Source: a virus. From it: a DNA stretch of 26,785 bases. The notes beneath the pieces are model-generated. The model was not told the DNA's origin. It saw only the letters and a program-made list of their open reading frames with translations, and made no database searches. Of the stretch, positions 14,645 to 20,414 are shown in pieces (the stretch's first letter is position 1; every line of letters starts with the position of its first letter). Location of the stretch: IMG/VR virus record IMGVR_UViG_3300032241_003189, positions 1 through 26,785 of that record; one strand, given 5' to 3'. The position numbers and the translations under genes were made by a program.

Positions 14645-14895
14645 ATCTCCAGCCGGGCGGCTTCGCCCGCGTCGTTGATGTTCCATTTGCGGCCAAGGAA
14701 CTTGCCCTTGACGCCGGTGAGCCAGCGCTTGGCATCGCACACGGCCAGCGCGGCCTCGAACTCCGCCAGCGGGATTTTCTCGCCGAGCCGCAACTGCGCA
14801 TCCGCGTGCAGCACCGGCTCGACCATCTGCATCCCGTCCACGTCGTGGAGCGCGTCCAGGATGGCTTTGGCAATTTTTAATTCGCGCGCGGTCAT
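14638..14895 (-). CDS. Small helical protein upstream of terS, 85 aa
   Basis: The product starts MTARELKIAKAILDALHDVDGMQMVEPVLHADAQL and ends WNINDAGEAARLEMV, a compact mixed fold resembling a small winged-helix domain (LKIAKAILDAL ... EFEAALAVCDAKRWLTGVKG...KWNINDAGEAA). Proteins of this size and style lie before terminase genes in several Mu-type prophages I recall, without assigned role. The start has GAGGAAGA upstream, and the gene begins four bases after the preceding stop. A DNA-binding or packaging accessory role is possible but not shown. Confidence 0.65.
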   Translation of the reverse strand: MTARELKIAKAILDALHDVDGMQMVEPVLHADAQLRLGEKIPLAEFEAALAVCDAKRWLTGVKGKFLGRKWNINDAGEAARLEMV

Positions 14896-14898
14896 GGC

Positions 14899-15225
14899 TC
14901 AGTCTTCCTCCGATTCAAGCTGTTGCATCAGGGCTTCAAGCTGGGTGGAATGGTTTTCCAGAGCCACGCCCACCTGGCCGGCAATCAGCATCTGGCCCGC
15001 GAGCAACCGGTTGATGCGTTTGTGCAATTTCTCGGTGCGCTCTTCCATCAGCTCCTCGATGCCTTGCACCCGTTCCTTCAGGTCATCGACTTCCCGCCGG
15101 GTGGCGAAATAACTGGCGACGGAAATCAGCGCGCCGACCATGCCGAAGACCACCGCCGCACAGACGACGAATAATCCGATTTCATTATTGGTTGCACCCG
15201 TGGTGACAGTTTGAGCCAGCATCAT
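14899..15225 (-). CDS. Membrane-anchored coiled-coil protein, holin or spanin candidate, 108 aa
   Basis: One membrane segment (IGLFVVCAAVVFGMVGALISVASYF, residues 16-40) is followed by a charged helix REVDDLKERVQGIEELMEERTEKLHKRINRLLAG with coiled-coil spacing (about 44-77), then a second helix to the end. The start ATG at 15225 overlaps the lipase stop (ATGA), so the two are coupled; another ATG follows at 15222. A short anchor with periplasmic or cytoplasmic coiled coil next to a lytic-type enzyme is the layout of lysis genes (Rz-like spanin, holin) but topology is not certain. No family recognised. Confidence 0.65.
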   Translation of the reverse strand: MMLAQTVTTGATNNEIGLFVVCAAVVFGMVGALISVASYFATRREVDDLKERVQGIEELMEERTEKLHKRINRLLAGQMLIAGQVGVALENHSTQLEALMQQLESEED

Positions 15226-15977
15226 ATTCCTTGAATCCTTTGTTGATACGCCGCGATAAAATGTTCCGTGATGAGCACGTCCGATTTGTTGCGATACGCC
15301 GCCCACAGGCCCAGCGCATCGCAGGCGAGCAGATACCAGAGCGCCGGGTTGAGCACGGGCGCAGCCGTGCCGGGCGCGAGAAACAGTTCGTTGCCGCAGT
15401 GCCGGTAATCCAGCAGCACGCCGGGCACACGCGGCACGATGTCGTTCTGGTTCACCACGCGGAAAGAACGGTCGCCGAGCGCGGCGTTGTAGATGTCGCG
15501 GAAAACCGAATTGCCCACGCGCGGACAGCCGAAGGTGATGACGCTCGCGACCGGGAGATTCTGCCGCTTGAATTCCAGCGCGCATAACGTGGCCAGCGCG
15601 CCGCCGAGCGAATGCCCGGTGATATGAATCGGCGCGGTCGGGCTGACGGCCAGCAGACTCTTCACCGCCGCCACCGTTTCCACATCAATGGCCTCGAAGT
15701 CTTCCAGGAAGCCGTGATGCACGGAAGCTGTCTCGCCGGTCTGCGCCCAGAACAGGTCGCTCATCCACGCCTCGGCGTCGTGAATGAAATCCTTGGGTTC
15801 CTTGCTGCCGCGAAACGCCACGATGATGGCCGGCTGGCCGTTGATGGTTTCCGCCACCACCAGCGCCTGCGCATCCGTCTTGGGATCGCAAACCGTGTGC
15901 TCGTCATAGGCCCGCGCAGAGCGCGCGGCGAGCAGCCGGATCAGGTTCCAATCGGGGATGGTGATGACGGGGTTCAT
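15222..15977 (-). CDS. Class 3 lipase-family hydrolase, 251 aa
   Basis: The alpha/beta hydrolase triad of Lipase_3 is visible: nucleophile S123 in GHSLGG (121-126), Asp179 in VVNQNDIVPRVP, and a likely His239 in TEHFIAAY. Upstream the family's IIVAFRGSKEPKDFIHDAEAWMSD (oxyanion region) and VHHGFLEDF (88-94) are present. ATGA overlaps on both sides link it to the 61-aa gene before and the membrane protein after. No signal peptide, so release would need the holin or the lysis event. It could attack host membrane lipids or lipoproteins during lysis. No peptidoglycan hydrolase is seen in the window, so this may be a main lysis enzyme. Confidence 0.85.
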   Translation of the reverse strand: MNPVITIPDWNLIRLLAARSARAYDEHTVCDPKTDAQALVVAETINGQPAIIVAFRGSKEPKDFIHDAEAWMSDLFWAQTGETASVHHGFLEDFEAIDVETVAAVKSLLAVSPTAPIHITGHSLGGALATLCALEFKRQNLPVASVITFGCPRVGNSVFRDIYNAALGDRSFRVVNQNDIVPRVPGVLLDYRHCGNELFLAPGTAAPVLNPALWYLLACDALGLWAAYRNKSDVLITEHFIAAYQQRIQGI

Positions 15978-16159
15978 GAGTTGCGTTGTATCCAGGTGGC
16001 GACTTCGTGGTTGAGCGCGCGGGCGCGGACGGCCAGTTCGCGGAGCTGGGCGCGGTTGCGCGGCGTCCGCTTTTGCGCGCGCAGTTTTTTGAACTCCGTC
16101 GCCAGCCACGTTTGCGTCGCCGCAAAATGCGTCAGGTCTTGATTGGCAATGCTGGTCAT
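15974..16159 (-). CDS. Small basic helical protein, 61 aa
   Basis: The product MTSIANQDLTHFAATQTWLATEFKK... is basic and helical (RAQKRTPRNRAQLRELAVRARALNHEVATWIQ). Its start overlaps the stop of the 27-aa gene and its stop overlaps the lipase start, both as ATGA, so it is part of a tightly coupled chain. Family not recognised. Possibly a partner or regulator of the lipase cassette. Confidence 0.65.
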   Translation of the reverse strand: MTSIANQDLTHFAATQTWLATEFKKLRAQKRTPRNRAQLRELAVRARALNHEVATWIQRNS

Positions 16160-16239
16160 GAGCGCAGGGCGGTGATGATTAAACCCACGACGCAGAGCGC
16201 CATCAGCCAGCCGCCGGTGATGTGTAGGTCGAGGGTCAT
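16156..16239 (-). CDS. 27-aa single-span membrane peptide
   Basis: A tiny gene too short for most gene finders: MTLDLHITGGWLMALCVVGL followed by IITALRS. It is one hydrophobic span (WLMALCVVGLIITAL) with a short polar N-terminus. Its stop overlaps the next start as ATGA and it begins four bases after the preceding stop, so all small genes here form a chain. Very small hydrophobic proteins next to lytic genes can be holin-like or pinholin-like. The frame is short enough that chance cannot be excluded, but the coupling argues for it. Confidence 0.55.
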   Translation of the reverse strand: MTLDLHITGGWLMALCVVGLIITALRS

Positions 16240-16243
16240 GGGT

Positions 16244-16423
16244 TCACGCGTTCTGGATACAGCACATGCCTTGGTCCCAAACAACGTGTGTGTTGGCGCC
16301 CTGGGCATTCATGCGGGCGGATTCCTTCGCGCACCACTCCGCGTAGCTGATGAAGCCGAACTGCGATTGCAGCTTGTGCTCCGGGTTGCCCCAGACGGTT
16401 TTGTTTTTGCGGGAGGTGAGCAT
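16244..16423 (-). CDS. Small hypothetical protein, 59 aa
   Basis: The frame encodes MLTSRKNKTVWGNPEHKLQS and on to MCCIQNA. It contains aromatic and charged residues (QFGFISYAEWCAKES) and three Cys, two adjacent near the C-terminus (GMCCIQN). A GGGAGGTGAG near the start in the opposite orientation is not an SD. It follows the outer-membrane protein gene by 37 bases. Family unknown. Confidence 0.5.
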   Translation of the reverse strand: MLTSRKNKTVWGNPEHKLQSQFGFISYAEWCAKESARMNAQGANTHVVWDQGMCCIQNA

Positions 16424-16460
16424 GGCTTTAAACGGTGTTTAAGGGTGGCCGTGCCGGGAC

Positions 16461-17225
16461 TTAAAACGCGTAGCGAATGCCGCCGCCGACCAGCAACCCG
16501 CCGGCGTTGGGCGAGGACTGCGCCGCCGTGGTTTTGGTGAACGCCGTGTTTTCCAGCGCGTAACCCACGCCGACGTATTCGCCCAGGTGCGCGTTCTGGC
16601 GATACTCCACTTCCACGCGCACGGCGGCAAAGCCTGCGGAGTTCCAGTTGTCATAACCGCCGCCGACGCCGACTTGCGCGGAGACATCGCCGATGATTTT
16701 GCGGTAGCCGATCCAGCCCGCCGCGCCGGCTGTGCCGGACTGGCCGGACTTGTTCCCTTGGTAGAGATCAGCGCCGATGCTGAAATTCGGCCACGCGGCA
16801 ATCAGCCCATACTTTTGGATGCCGATGTCCACTGCCGCCTGCCCGGAGTTTTGGAGATACACCGCGCCGACGCTGGCCACGATTTCGTTGGTGCCGTAGT
16901 AGCTGGCGTTCGTCGGGTTGTTGGCGTTGATGAAACCTTCCGCCGTGTTCAGCGCCCCGCCGAGCGTGGTGGCCGGCGTCACGGTCAGCGCGCCATTCGG
17001 GCCGGTGGTGGTGACGGTGTAACCGCCGGAGGAGTTGGTGGTGACGATGAACGACTGGCCGTTGATCGTGGCCGGCTGGCCGAGCGTGATGAGCTGCTGA
17101 TTGAGCAACGCGGAGATGGTGGCCGGGTTGAGCGGCGCATTCGTCTGTGCGCGCACCGCGCCGACCGCCGCGAGGGTGATGCCGGCGATGAGGCCGAGCG
17201 TCCATTTATTGAATTTTAATTTCAT
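16461..17225 (-). CDS. Outer-membrane beta-barrel protein with signal peptide, 254 aa
   Basis: Signal peptide MKLKFNKWTLGLIAGITLAAVGAVRA-QTN (cleavage near residue 26). An N-terminal linker with QLITLGQPATINGQSFIVTTNSSGGYTVTTTG is followed from about residue 110 by amphipathic strands: IVASVGAVYLQN, VDIGIQKYGLIAAW, FSIGADLYQG, GWIGYRKIIGDVSAQVGVGGGY, VRVEVEYRQ, EYVGVGYALE, and a final GLLVGGGIRYAF. The terminal Phe with alternating hydrophobic residues is the BAM recognition signal of Gram-negative barrels. In a phage this may change the lysogen surface (exclusion or conversion) or assist envelope opening. Leader A/C-rich (CAACCAAATAAAACA). It is the first gene after a 474-base control region. 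Confidence 0.75.
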   Translation of the reverse strand: MKLKFNKWTLGLIAGITLAAVGAVRAQTNAPLNPATISALLNQQLITLGQPATINGQSFIVTTNSSGGYTVTTTGPNGALTVTPATTLGGALNTAEGFINANNPTNASYYGTNEIVASVGAVYLQNSGQAAVDIGIQKYGLIAAWPNFSIGADLYQGNKSGQSGTAGAAGWIGYRKIIGDVSAQVGVGGGYDNWNSAGFAAVRVEVEYRQNAHLGEYVGVGYALENTAFTKTTAAQSSPNAGGLLVGGGIRYAF

Positions 17226-17451
17226 AGGTATGTTTTATTTGGTTGATGGTTTAACTGCGGAAAGAGAACGGCCGCACAGGCACACGGAGGGCAAACCGGG
17301 AAAGCGCTGCACGACCGTCAACGCGGCCAAGGAGGAACCGTGGCCAGCCGCGAAGCCGGTGACCGAATTCGCCATTCGCGATTCGGCGTTTGAAGTTTGG
17401 TTTAGTTTGCCCTTCACGCAGGACAGCATGAGGGAGCTTTGGAAAACCGCA

Positions 17452-17466
17452 CGTTAGTCACTAACG
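17452..17466. promoter_or_regulatory. Perfect palindrome, possible operator
   Basis: CGTTAGT-C-ACTAACG is a perfect 7-bp dyad with one central base, 227 bases upstream of the outer-membrane protein start. Such a dyad can bind a dimeric activator or repressor; Mor/C-type activators of Mu late promoters bind dyads. No binding protein is identified. Confidence 0.4.
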
Positions 17467-17505
17467 GAATCTATTTTGGGAAGAAAAAGGAGGGCTGCGG
17501 CATTT

Positions 17506-17566
17506 CCAATCTCCAATTTCCAAGTTCCAATTTCAAATTGGAATTTGCAAATGGCAAATTGGCAAT
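17506..17566. repeat. AATTGG-type intergenic repeat, copy 5 (longest)
   Basis: Tandem CCAATTTCC / CCAAGTTCC units pass into their complement; TTCCAATTT-C-AAATTGGAA at 17525-17543 is a perfect 19-base palindrome. This is the longest of the six AATTGG-type copies. Confidence 0.65.
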
Positions 17567-17630
17567 GAGTGCCCTCCGTGTGCCGGCCATCAAAACACAC
17601 TGGTGGAAAATTTGCAAGAACGGCTTACTT

Positions 17631-17700
17631 TGCCACCGAGACACCGAGGCGCCGAGAAAAAGATTTTCCGGCTCTGCGCCTCGGTGTCTCGGTGGCTAAT
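17631..17700. repeat. CCAC[AC]GAG inverted repeat, copy B
   Basis: GCCACCGAGACACCGAGGC and the matching GCCTCGGTGTCTCGGTGGC pair over 25 bases with one mismatch around an AGATTTTCCGG loop. It directly follows the stop of the zinc-ribbon gene, so it may also act as a transcript end. It is the most regular copy of the three. Confidence 0.85.
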
Positions 17701-18053
17701 TACTTCTCCGTGTTCGCGCGGATGTAAACCAACTGCGCCGCGAGATACAGCCAGACGGAAAGGGAGAAGGCTGCCAGGCAAACTACAAACGCAGCCGGCG
17801 GACCAGCGACGCCCACCAGCAAAGCGATCACGCCGATAAAGACAAACACCACGGCCAGCAGCAAAATGATTTCCGCCTGGCTCCGCACCTTGTCTGCCGG
17901 AGTGAGCGGGCGCTCTGGTGCGACCGGAGCCGGCGCGGGCCGGGGCGGTTCAGGTGCCGGTTCCACCGTGAAATAATTTTCGCAATCCCGGCAGCGCACC
18001 ACCGGGGCCGTGACCACTTCCACATTTTTAGAATTACACTTGGGGCAGTTCAT
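17700..18053 (-). CDS. Zinc-ribbon membrane protein, 117 aa
   Basis: The N-terminus MNCPKCNSKNVEVV...VRCRDCENYF has two CxxC pairs (C3/C6 and C21/C24), a zinc ribbon. A Pro/Ala linker (EPAPEPPRPAPAPVAPERP) leads to two membrane spans: AEIILLLAVVFVFIGVIALLVGVAG (about 60-84) and AAFVVCLAAFSLSVWLYLAAQLVYI (about 87-111). Many bacterial proteins have this layout; some sense the envelope or stabilise membrane complexes. Leader AAAAACTCAAACAATAAATC is A/C-rich. In a phage it may be a moron or superinfection exclusion gene; it could also be a host gene captured by the phage. Confidence 0.7.
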   Translation of the reverse strand: MNCPKCNSKNVEVVTAPVVRCRDCENYFTVEPAPEPPRPAPAPVAPERPLTPADKVRSQAEIILLLAVVFVFIGVIALLVGVAGPPAAFVVCLAAFSLSVWLYLAAQLVYIRANTEK

Positions 18054-18196
18054 GGCGCTGATTTATTGTTTGAGTTTTTAATCCGCCGGGAGAACAATCA
18101 CCAGATTAATCTTTGAGTTTATGACGAGGGAAGTCATGTTGAAAAAGTTTCTGCGGCGGCGCAAGGTGGCGCTGACCACGGCGGAGTTCCGCCGCT

Positions 18197-18577
18197 TCAT
18201 CGGTGCCGGGCGTGTTCCTCGCCAAACTTTTTCAGTCCGACCACACGCGGATTTTCTTCCGGCTCACTGCTGGCGGAACTGCCACCAGCCGAATTAGCCA
18301 GCGCTTCGCGCAAGACATCCCGCAAGTCCGACAACTTTTTTTCCGCCGTCTTCGCGCGGCGCCGCCAGATTTCCAATTCGGTTTCTTGCGCGGTCTCGCA
18401 TAGCACCATGCCGCCGGAATCTCTAAGCTGGTAAATCTCCTGAAGTTTTTCCTTCAGCCGGTCGCTGCCACGGCCTTCAAGTTCCAATGCGTTGATGGTC
18501 GCAATCGAATAACCAGCGATCTCCGACACCTGCTTCAGTGTCAGTTCTCGCGTCTCTCTGGCGGCCTTAAAGTCCAT
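18197..18577 (-). CDS. XRE-type helix-turn-helix regulator, probable phage repressor, 126 aa
   Basis: Residues 1-55 carry a lambda-repressor-like fold: MDFKAARETRELTLKQVSEIAGYSIATINALE, with the turn around residues 19-25 and a following recognition helix. Residues about 65-95 (ETELEIWRRRAKTAEKKLSDLRDVLREALAN) form a likely coiled coil for dimerisation. The tail is Ser/Glu-rich. It is divergent from the early genes, with two direct TGTGTAA elements and an inverted TTACA...TGTAA between them. This is the usual place of the lysogeny repressor (Mu c) in a Mu-type phage. Confidence 0.75.
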   Translation of the reverse strand: MDFKAARETRELTLKQVSEIAGYSIATINALELEGRGSDRLKEKLQEIYQLRDSGGMVLCETAQETELEIWRRRAKTAEKKLSDLRDVLREALANSAGGSSASSEPEENPRVVGLKKFGEEHARHR

Positions 18578-18630
18578 TTACATTTTGTGTAAATTATTTC
18601 TTGCTAGGAATTCCACTCTGTGTAATTATT
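18578..18630. promoter_or_regulatory. Divergent operator/promoter region
   Basis: TTACA (18578-18582) and TGTAA (18588-18592) form an inverted repeat next to the repressor start. TGTGTAAATTATT (18586-18598) and TGTGTAATTATT (18619-18630) form a near-direct repeat 33 bases apart, about three DNA turns. A possible rightward promoter is TTGCTA (18601) with TAATTA (18623) at a 16-base spacing, overlapped by the second element. This fits repressor binding that shuts the early promoter. Confidence 0.55.
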
Positions 18631-18649
18631 GTTCCAGCACGAACGAACA

Positions 18650-18841
18650 ATGAAGAATCTCACACCATCCGCCGCAAAAGTCGAATTAAAAAAACGCGGG
18701 CACTCCTACCGGTCCGCCGCGCCGTTTATCGGGCGCGGCTACCAGTGGATCAGCGAGGTGCTTAACGAGCGGGCCACGAGCCGGCCAGTGCTGGAAGCCA
18801 TTTACCGGTTGCCCATCCGCCAGAAGAAGGCCGCGAAATGA
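18650..18841 (+). CDS. Cro/Ner-like small DNA-binding protein, 63 aa
   Basis: From ATG at 18650 the product is MKNLTPSAAKVELKKRGHSY followed by RSAAPFIGRGYQWISEVLNERATSRPVLEAI. It has a helix-turn-helix with A-x-x-I-G-R-x-Y-Q-x-I-S-x-V-L-N, the pattern of Cro/Ner-type regulators. It is the first rightward gene after the operator region, the place of Ner in Mu. A longer form from a TTG at 18629 is less likely. Its stop overlaps the next start (ATGA). Confidence 0.75.
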   Translation: MKNLTPSAAKVELKKRGHSYRSAAPFIGRGYQWISEVLNERATSRPVLEAIYRLPIRQKKAAK

Positions 18842-19059
18842 AAACGCCCAAGCCCACCATTCCGCAAGTCGAGGCGTTCGAGCGCCGCGCCCTGGCCAAT
18901 CTGCCGGACAGTCTGGAGCAACGCACCGCCGACTTGGAGGTGCTCGTCTCCATTCTGCCGCGCGCCACTTTCGGTTACGTCGCCGCCGTGGCGATGCTGG
19001 ACGGCCTGCGCGCATCGCAACAGGCGCAGAAGGAATTTGTTTTTGGAGGTGCGAAATGA
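18838..19059 (+). CDS. Hypothetical early protein, 73 aa
   Basis: ATGA overlap with the Cro/Ner-like gene and again with the next gene supports it. The product is helical (PTIPQVEAFERRALANLPDSLEQRTADLEVLVSILP ... GYVAAVAMLDGLRASQQAQKEF) without membrane span or metal motif. No family recognised; an early regulatory or host-interaction role is possible. Confidence 0.65.
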   Translation: MKTPKPTIPQVEAFERRALANLPDSLEQRTADLEVLVSILPRATFGYVAAVAMLDGLRASQQAQKEFVFGGAK

Positions 19060-19445
19060 AACTCACCACGTCCAATGCGGAGGCGGCGCTGGCGGCGGTG
19101 CGCGCGCTGGCGGAGGGTCGGGCGGAGAAACGCGCCTTGCTCACCGTGCCCTTCACCGCGTTCCGCGCGCCACTGGCCAAGGCCGAATATAATTTCGATG
19201 ACGTCCTGCGTCCGCTCGGCGCGAGCGCGGGCCGCCGGCACTTCAATCTCGCCGATCAGTGGCCCAAGTTCTGCGCCAAGTTTGCCGGGCAGGAATTCGT
19301 CAGCACGGATTTCGCGCATTTCGTCGGCAAGGAAAACACCGGCGTCGGCAGCATCAGCGCGTTTGTCCATTTCAGGGCCAAGAAGGGCGAGATTGTTTTC
19401 ACCGGCCGCAAAAATGCCCAGGCCAAAATCTGGAGGTTCGCATGA
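19056..19445 (+). CDS. Hypothetical early protein with a winged-helix look, 129 aa
   Basis: GGAGGTG precedes the ATG at 19056, and ATGA links it to its neighbour. The first 35 residues are Ala-rich helix. The C-terminal half, FAGQEFVSTDFAHFVGKENTGVGSISAFVHFRAKKGEIVFTGRKN, has a helix followed by a beta-hairpin 'wing', as in winged-helix DNA-binding domains. I do not recognise the family. Basic residues KAKIWR near the end suit DNA contact. Confidence 0.65.
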   Translation: MKLTTSNAEAALAAVRALAEGRAEKRALLTVPFTAFRAPLAKAEYNFDDVLRPLGASAGRRHFNLADQWPKFCAKFAGQEFVSTDFAHFVGKENTGVGSISAFVHFRAKKGEIVFTGRKNAQAKIWRFA

Positions 19446-19654
19446 ACTTGCCCAATATCCTCATCGGTCCCGCTGGTGAAATCGCGGCCACTATCGCGGC
19501 CAGCCGCCGCATCATGGACCTCAAGCCCGTCAAGGATGTGATCCGCGCGAGCGACAAGTTCACCGAAGTGGAAAAAACCTTGCTCCTCACGCTGGCGGAA
19601 GAACGCGAGGACATGATCGCCGCCCATCACCTCGGCAAAACTCACGCCCTATGA
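19442..19654 (+). CDS. Hypothetical early protein, 70 aa
   Basis: The product MNLPNILIGPAGEIAATIAA and so on is helical (SRRIMDLKPVKDVIRASDKFTEVEKTLLLTLAEEREDMIAAHH). It overlaps the genes on both sides through ATGA and has no cofactor motif. No family recognised. Confidence 0.6.
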   Translation: MNLPNILIGPAGEIAATIAASRRIMDLKPVKDVIRASDKFTEVEKTLLLTLAEEREDMIAAHHLGKTHAL

Positions 19655-19824
19655 ACCACGAACCGATCCAATTCCTGCCCATCGCGCCGTTCTGGAAACA
19701 GGCGCAGAACGCCAACCGCAAAGCCGCGCACGCTTTCCTGCTCGGCCTCGTCATCGGCACCGCCGGCACCGTGCTGGCCGCGTGGCTGATTATCTCCGGT
19801 CTCAAATTGGCGATTGGGAATTGA
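19651..19824 (+). CDS. Small membrane protein, 57 aa
   Basis: One span, AFLLGLVIGTAGTVLAAWLIISGL (about residues 28-51), follows a polar N-terminus MNHEPIQFLPIAPFWKQAQNANRK. Start overlaps the previous stop (ATGA). The last residues LKLAIGN and the stop codon are encoded by an AATTGG-type repeat (copy 6), so the repeat has reached the coding end. A small early membrane protein may act in exclusion or host-function control. Confidence 0.6.
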   Translation: MNHEPIQFLPIAPFWKQAQNANRKAAHAFLLGLVIGTAGTVLAAWLIISGLKLAIGN

Positions 19825-19836
19825 AAATTGGAAATG
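19803..19836. repeat. AATTGG-type repeat, copy 6
   Basis: CAAATTGGCGATTGGGAATTG, cut here to its core, overlaps the 3' end of the 57-aa membrane gene and is the leader of the next gene. It closely matches copy 1 at 591-625. Confidence 0.6.
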
Positions 19837-19838
19837 TC

Positions 19839-20408
19839 ATGAACCCAAATGCCGCCAACATGAGTCCGCTCGCCGATATCAAAGGCGTGCGCCTGCTCAC
19901 GCGCAAGAGCGCGGACGCCATCTATGCGATGTCGGATGGCGGCGACCTGGTGGAAGGCAGTTATCAATGGGTTTGGAATGTGGCCACCGATCCGGCGGGC
20001 ATCATCCGCGACCTGCGCTGGTGGATCGGCGAAGCGCTGGCCCCCAAACGGCAGGCGGATTTGACGCTCCCGCAGGTCATCAATTTTATCCTGCCCGCGA
20101 ACCGCCGCGAGTTTCCCTCCGGGGAAGTGCAGGCGCTTTTACTGGTCAGCCGGCCCACGCTGATGGAGCTGCGCGCCGAGCTGCTCGGCGACCTGCGCGC
20201 GGGCGGCAGTTTTTATCCGCGCCCCGGTCTGGTGAAATTTTTCACCACGCGCTGGCTGGGTGCCTGCGGCACGGCCACAGCCAAAAACAATTTTGCAGAG
20301 GACGGCGTCGGCTCCAAAAAAAACATCACGTGGCCTCAGCCCGGCTGTCAGACCGTCCCTGCAAAAACTTTCCGATTGCAAAAAATGACAACGTTACCTA
20401 AACCATGA
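19839..20408 (+). CDS. Hypothetical early protein, 189 aa
   Basis: The product starts MNPNAANMSPLADIKGVRLL and carries YQWVWNVATDPAGIIRDLRWWIGEAL and INFILPANRREFPSGEVQALLLVSRPTLMELRAELLG, a helical protein with a middle rich in Trp and Arg. Proteins with this 'RDLRxW' and 'REFPxGEV' layout occur in early regions of related Mu-type prophages in my recollection, without known role. Its C-terminal 45 residues (LGACGTATAKNNFAEDGVGS...) read like a frame extension across an inverted repeat (20291-20366), so the original C-terminus may have been changed by insertion. No SD. Confidence 0.6.
   Translation: MNPNAANMSPLADIKGVRLLTRKSADAIYAMSDGGDLVEGSYQWVWNVATDPAGIIRDLRWWIGEALAPKRQADLTLPQVINFILPANRREFPSGEVQALLLVSRPTLMELRAELLGDLRAGGSFYPRPGLVKFFTTRWLGACGTATAKNNFAEDGVGSKKNITWPQPGCQTVPAKTFRLQKMTTLPKP
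20291..20366. repeat. Long inverted repeat at the end of the 189-aa gene
   Basis: TTTTGCAGAGGACGG (20291-20305) pairs with CCGTCCCTGCAAAA (20353-20366) with one bulged base, enclosing 47 bases. It lies where the sequence changes to lower GC and may be an element border or a terminator. Confidence 0.45.
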
Positions 20409-20414
20409 ACACAC

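Larger units (their letters stand above)
17226..17699. other. Gene-free control region rich in repeats
   Basis: No convincing gene in 474 bases; the short frames here run through repeats. It holds a CGAATTCGC-CATTCGCGATTCGG string near 17370-17395, a perfect palindrome at 17452-17466, an AATTGG repeat block with a perfect 19-base palindrome at 17525-17543, and inverted repeat copy B at its end. It is the probable promoter region for the leftward late genes from the outer-membrane protein on; no clear -35/-10 pair was found. Confidence 0.5.

Noticed and set aside
17235-17429. 64-aa leftward frame in the control region
   Set aside because: It runs through repeats and has Cys/Ser-rich noise-like sequence without SD or neighbour coupling.
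18078-18200. 40-aa leftward frame overlapping the repressor stop as ATGA
   Set aside because: The start is basic low-complexity (MKRRNSAVVSATLRRRRNFF) and nothing else supports it; the joint may be chance.
18121-18297. 58-aa rightward frame starting MTREVMLKKFLRRRKVALTT
   Set aside because: About half of it lies antisense to the repressor gene, there is no SD, and its sequence after residue 35 looks like noise.
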